Source of the DNA: DATFES01 sp035457725
GTDB lineage: Bacteria; Pseudomonadota; Alphaproteobacteria; CACIAM-22H2
Reading direction: 5' to 3'
Assembly (NCBI GenBank): GCA_035457725.1
Contig: DATIBC010000069.1
Span: 21,795-85,794 of the forward strand
Length of the DNA stretch: 64,000 bases
Shown: in pieces, positions 61,845 to 64,000 of the stretch
Layout: every line of letters begins with the position of its first letter
Numbering within the stretch: the stretch's first letter is position 1
Program-made: the position numbers and the translations under genes
The notes under the pieces: model-generated
Seen by the model: the letters and a program-made list of their open reading frames with translations, nothing else
Told to the model about the DNA's origin: nothing
Database searches by the model: none

Positions 61845-63068
61845 TTGTTTCTCTACCAACTGTACGATTTTCACCAAGCGGCCGTGTCACCGGTTCGGCT
61901 CGCCGCCGAAGCGTTGCAGCAGATTTTCAGCCACCCCTTGCTCCCCGTGGCGTACACGAAATTCGGTCGCGCGCTGGCCGCCGGCTCGGAATTGGTCGAG
62001 CGGGCGACGCGGCGCTACGGCAAGCCAGGCTTCGGCCTCGATCGGGTGGTGATTGGCGAAGAGATCGTCCCGATCGAGGTCGACACAGTCCTGCATCGTC
62101 CGTTCTGCGACTTGCTGCGCTTTCGCCGCGCCATTGGCCGCCACGATCCCAAAGTGCTGATCGTCGCGCCGCTCTCGGGCCATTACGCGACGCTGTTGCG
62201 GGGCACGGTGGCCGGCCTAATGCCCGATCACGATGTCTACATCACCGACTGGATCAACGCCGCGAACGTGCCGCTGCACCGCGGGCGATTCGATCTCGAC
62301 GACTACATCGACTACATCGTCGAATTCCTCGGCCTGCTCGGGCCGGAGGCGCATGTCATCGCGGTTTGCCAGCCCTCGGTGCCGGTACTGGCGGCCGTCG
62401 CCTTGATCGCCGCCGAGCGGCCGCGCGAATCGCCGCGGTCGATGACGCTGATGGGCGGGCCGATCGATACCCGCGTCAACCCGACCAAGGTCAACCGCCT
62501 CGCCGCCGCCCGCTCGCTCGAATGGTTCGAGCGCGCGGTGATCAGCCAAGTCCCGGCCGCTTATCCGGGCTTTATGCGCCGCGTCTATCCAGGATTCATC
62601 CAGCTCTCGGGCTTCATGGGCATGAATCTCGATCGCCATGTCGGTTCGGCGCTCAATCACTTCAATCATCTGGTGCGTGGCGACGGCGAAAGCGCCGCGG
62701 TGCATCGGGCGTTCTATGACGAATATCTTTCGGTGATGGACTTGCCCGCCGAGTTCTTCCTGCAGACGATAAGGACGGTATTCCAAGATCACGCGCTGCC
62801 GCGAGGATGCATGATCTCGCGCGGCCGCAAGGTGGAGACGCGGTCGATCCGCCGCACCGCCTTGCTCACCGTCGAAGGCGAATTCGACGACATCTCGGGT
62901 CCGGGGCAAACGGCGGCGGCGCACGATCTTTGCCCTGGCATTCCGGCGGCCAAACGCGTCCAACATCTGCAGGCGCAGGTCGGCCATTTTGGGATCTTCA
63001 ACGGCAGGCGGTGGCGCGCCGAGATCTTGCCGCTGGTGCGCGAATTCATCAGGGGCAATCAGGCATAA
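61845..63068 (+). CDS. phaZ: Intracellular polyhydroxyalkanoate depolymerase
   Basis: PHB-granule depolymerase of 407 residues, releasing hydroxybutyrate. It starts at TTG (61845), giving MFLYQLYDFHQAAVSPVRLAAE, as in family members; no in-frame ATG fits. The nucleophilic Cys is in VCQPSVP, where classical lipases have GxSxG. A conserved late His is in QVGHFGIFNGRRW. The protein suggests PHA storage; the acetoacetyl-CoA synthetase at 0.2 kb would take up the products. Confidence 0.9.
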   Translation: MFLYQLYDFHQAAVSPVRLAAEALQQIFSHPLLPVAYTKFGRALAAGSELVERATRRYGKPGFGLDRVVIGEEIVPIEVDTVLHRPFCDLLRFRRAIGRHDPKVLIVAPLSGHYATLLRGTVAGLMPDHDVYITDWINAANVPLHRGRFDLDDYIDYIVEFLGLLGPEAHVIAVCQPSVPVLAAVALIAAERPRESPRSMTLMGGPIDTRVNPTKVNRLAAARSLEWFERAVISQVPAAYPGFMRRVYPGFIQLSGFMGMNLDRHVGSALNHFNHLVRGDGESAAVHRAFYDEYLSVMDLPAEFFLQTIRTVFQDHALPRGCMISRGRKVETRSIRRTALLTVEGEFDDISGPGQTAAAHDLCPGIPAAKRVQHLQAQVGHFGIFNGRRWRAEILPLVREFIRGNQA

Positions 63069-63140
63069 GCTGTAACGCATAAGGCGCGAGGTGTAAGCTG
63101 GGCCTGGCTTCACCTGCTTGCGCCCGACGGCTTCCTGCCC

Positions 63141-64000
63141 ATGGCTTCTTCCGCCCGCCGCTTCGCCGACAACGCGCCCGGCGATTTCTACGTCGACCAG
63201 ACCTGCATCGATTGTGGCACCTGTCGCCGCGTGGCGCCGGCAAGCTTTGCCGAGGCGCGCGATCACTCCTTCGTGGCGACGCAGCCACGGAGCGACGCCG
63301 AATTGGCGCGGGCGCGGATGGCGCTGGTCGCCTGCCCGGTCGGCGCGATCGGCACAGTATCCAAGCACGCGCTGTCGGCGGCGCGCGCCGCCTTTCCAGA
63401 GCCGATCGAGGACGAGGTCCATTACTGCGGCTGGGCGTCGGAGCGCGCGTATGGCGCGTCGAGCTATCTCATCGTGCGTGAAGCGGGGAACGTGCTCGTC
63501 GATTCGCCGCGCTTCGCCCGACCCCTCGTGGAACGCCTCGAGGCGCTGGGCGGCGTTCGGCACATGTTTCTTACCCATCGCGACGATATCGCCGATCACG
63601 CACGCTTCGCCGAGCAATTCGGTTGCGAGCGAATCATCCACGCCAGCGATGCGACCGGCGCGCTCAGCCGCATCGAGCGCGTGTTGGCGGGCGACACCCC
63701 ATTTCGGCTCGCCGACGACCTGGTCGTCATCCCGACGCCGGGTCATTCGCCGGGGTCGGCGTGCCTACTCTATCGCCAGCGATACCTCTTCAGCGGCGAC
63801 CATCTCGCCTGGCAGCCGCACCGCCGGCGGCTTTACGCGTTCCACGATTACTGCTGGCACGACTGGGCGATCCAGACGCAATCGATGCGTCGATTGCTCG
63901 AGTATCGCTTCGAATGGGTGTTGCCCGGCCATGGCCACGGAATCCATCTGCCGGAGCGCCAAATGGCGGCAGCGCTTCAAGCGTGCGTGCGGTGGATGGA
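63141..64000 (+). CDS. Ferredoxin plus metallo-beta-lactamase fold hydrolase (partial)
   Basis: The frame is open from the ATG at 63141 to the window edge, 286 residues so far with the C-terminus missing. An N-terminal ferredoxin-like domain has C22, C25, C28 and C65 (CIDCGTC and ACPVG), enough for a single [4Fe-4S] cluster. The MBL-fold hydrolase follows, with metal-binding residues in THRDDIADH, TPGHSPGSA, SGDH and LPGHGHG. Function is not certain; redox regulation of a hydrolase or thiol/persulfide chemistry is possible. Confidence 0.85.
   Translation, partial: MASSARRFADNAPGDFYVDQTCIDCGTCRRVAPASFAEARDHSFVATQPRSDAELARARMALVACPVGAIGTVSKHALSAARAAFPEPIEDEVHYCGWASERAYGASSYLIVREAGNVLVDSPRFARPLVERLEALGGVRHMFLTHRDDIADHARFAEQFGCERIIHASDATGALSRIERVLAGDTPFRLADDLVVIPTPGHSPGSACLLYRQRYLFSGDHLAWQPHRRRLYAFHDYCWHDWAIQTQSMRRLLEYRFEWVLPGHGHGIHLPERQMAAALQACVRWM

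Overview
The window is GC-rich, densely packed chromosomal DNA. Gene content and order point to an alphaproteobacterium of Rhodospirillales or Rhizobiales type: tesA divergent from ybbA-ybbP, a FIST-domain protein, a MloK1-like potassium channel, a Pseudomonas-type aerobic cobalamin gene set, PHA depolymerase, and paired substrate-binding proteins with RRxEF-type leaders. No rRNA, tRNA or CRISPR array was seen. The genus cannot be fixed from these genes.

Layout. (1) 0.2-16 kb is core housekeeping: acetoacetyl-CoA synthetase, an EamA transporter, a type-2-like hydroxyacyl-CoA dehydrogenase, pterin dehydratase, a zincin, a cytidine-deaminase-like protein, a UDG-family protein, a sirtuin, an LMW phosphatase with a fructosamine-kinase-like protein, ThpR, Tas, FIST, a glycine-rich RRM protein and TesA/YbbA/YbbP. 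(2) 16.2-17.0 kb is a Bax-inhibitor-1 gene with a clear terminator, then a gene-poor gap. (3) 17.4-20.8 kb, minus strand, holds an alcohol dehydrogenase, an SDR and an aldehyde dehydrogenase. (4) 20.9-29.3 kb, minus strand, holds a cyclic-nucleotide-gated K+ channel and a six-gene hyfBCEFGI-like cluster. The large subunit of that cluster has lost the [NiFe] cysteines, so this is an energy-converting hydrogenase-related (Ehr) membrane complex and not a hydrogenase. (5) 29.5-30.6 kb is an orphan ferric-iron binding protein with a Fur-box-like site. (6) 30.7-37.5 kb is a candidate aromatic-acid pathway: CoA ligase and MarR regulator on one strand; [2Fe-2S] flavin reductase, SDR, PaaA-family diiron protein, gentisate-dioxygenase-like bicupin and a small unknown on the other. 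A perfect 17-bp palindrome lies between them. (7) 37.5-45.3 kb is a complete oligopeptide/dipeptide ABC importer with a DUF1028 protein and an MFS carrier.

(8) 45.4-61.7 kb carries an NDP-forming acyl-CoA synthetase and cobalamin genes cobM, cobK, cbiD, cobA and cobB, with an ArsB/SLC13-type carrier, a lipoprotein and a SCO protein. The set is broken between cobM and cobK by about 7 kb of accessory DNA (48.3-55.4 kb): a GAF-cyclase, an IS5-family transposase, a nonsense-mutated and truncated SARP/BTAD regulator fused to the cut end of a substrate-binding protein gene, a second substrate-binding protein, an SDR and an ankyrin protein. (9) 61.8 kb to the end holds a TTG-started PHA depolymerase and a ferredoxin-metallo-hydrolase fusion that runs off the right edge.

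The two regions most worth following up are the Ehr-type complex and the putative CoA-dependent aromatic oxygenase operon.
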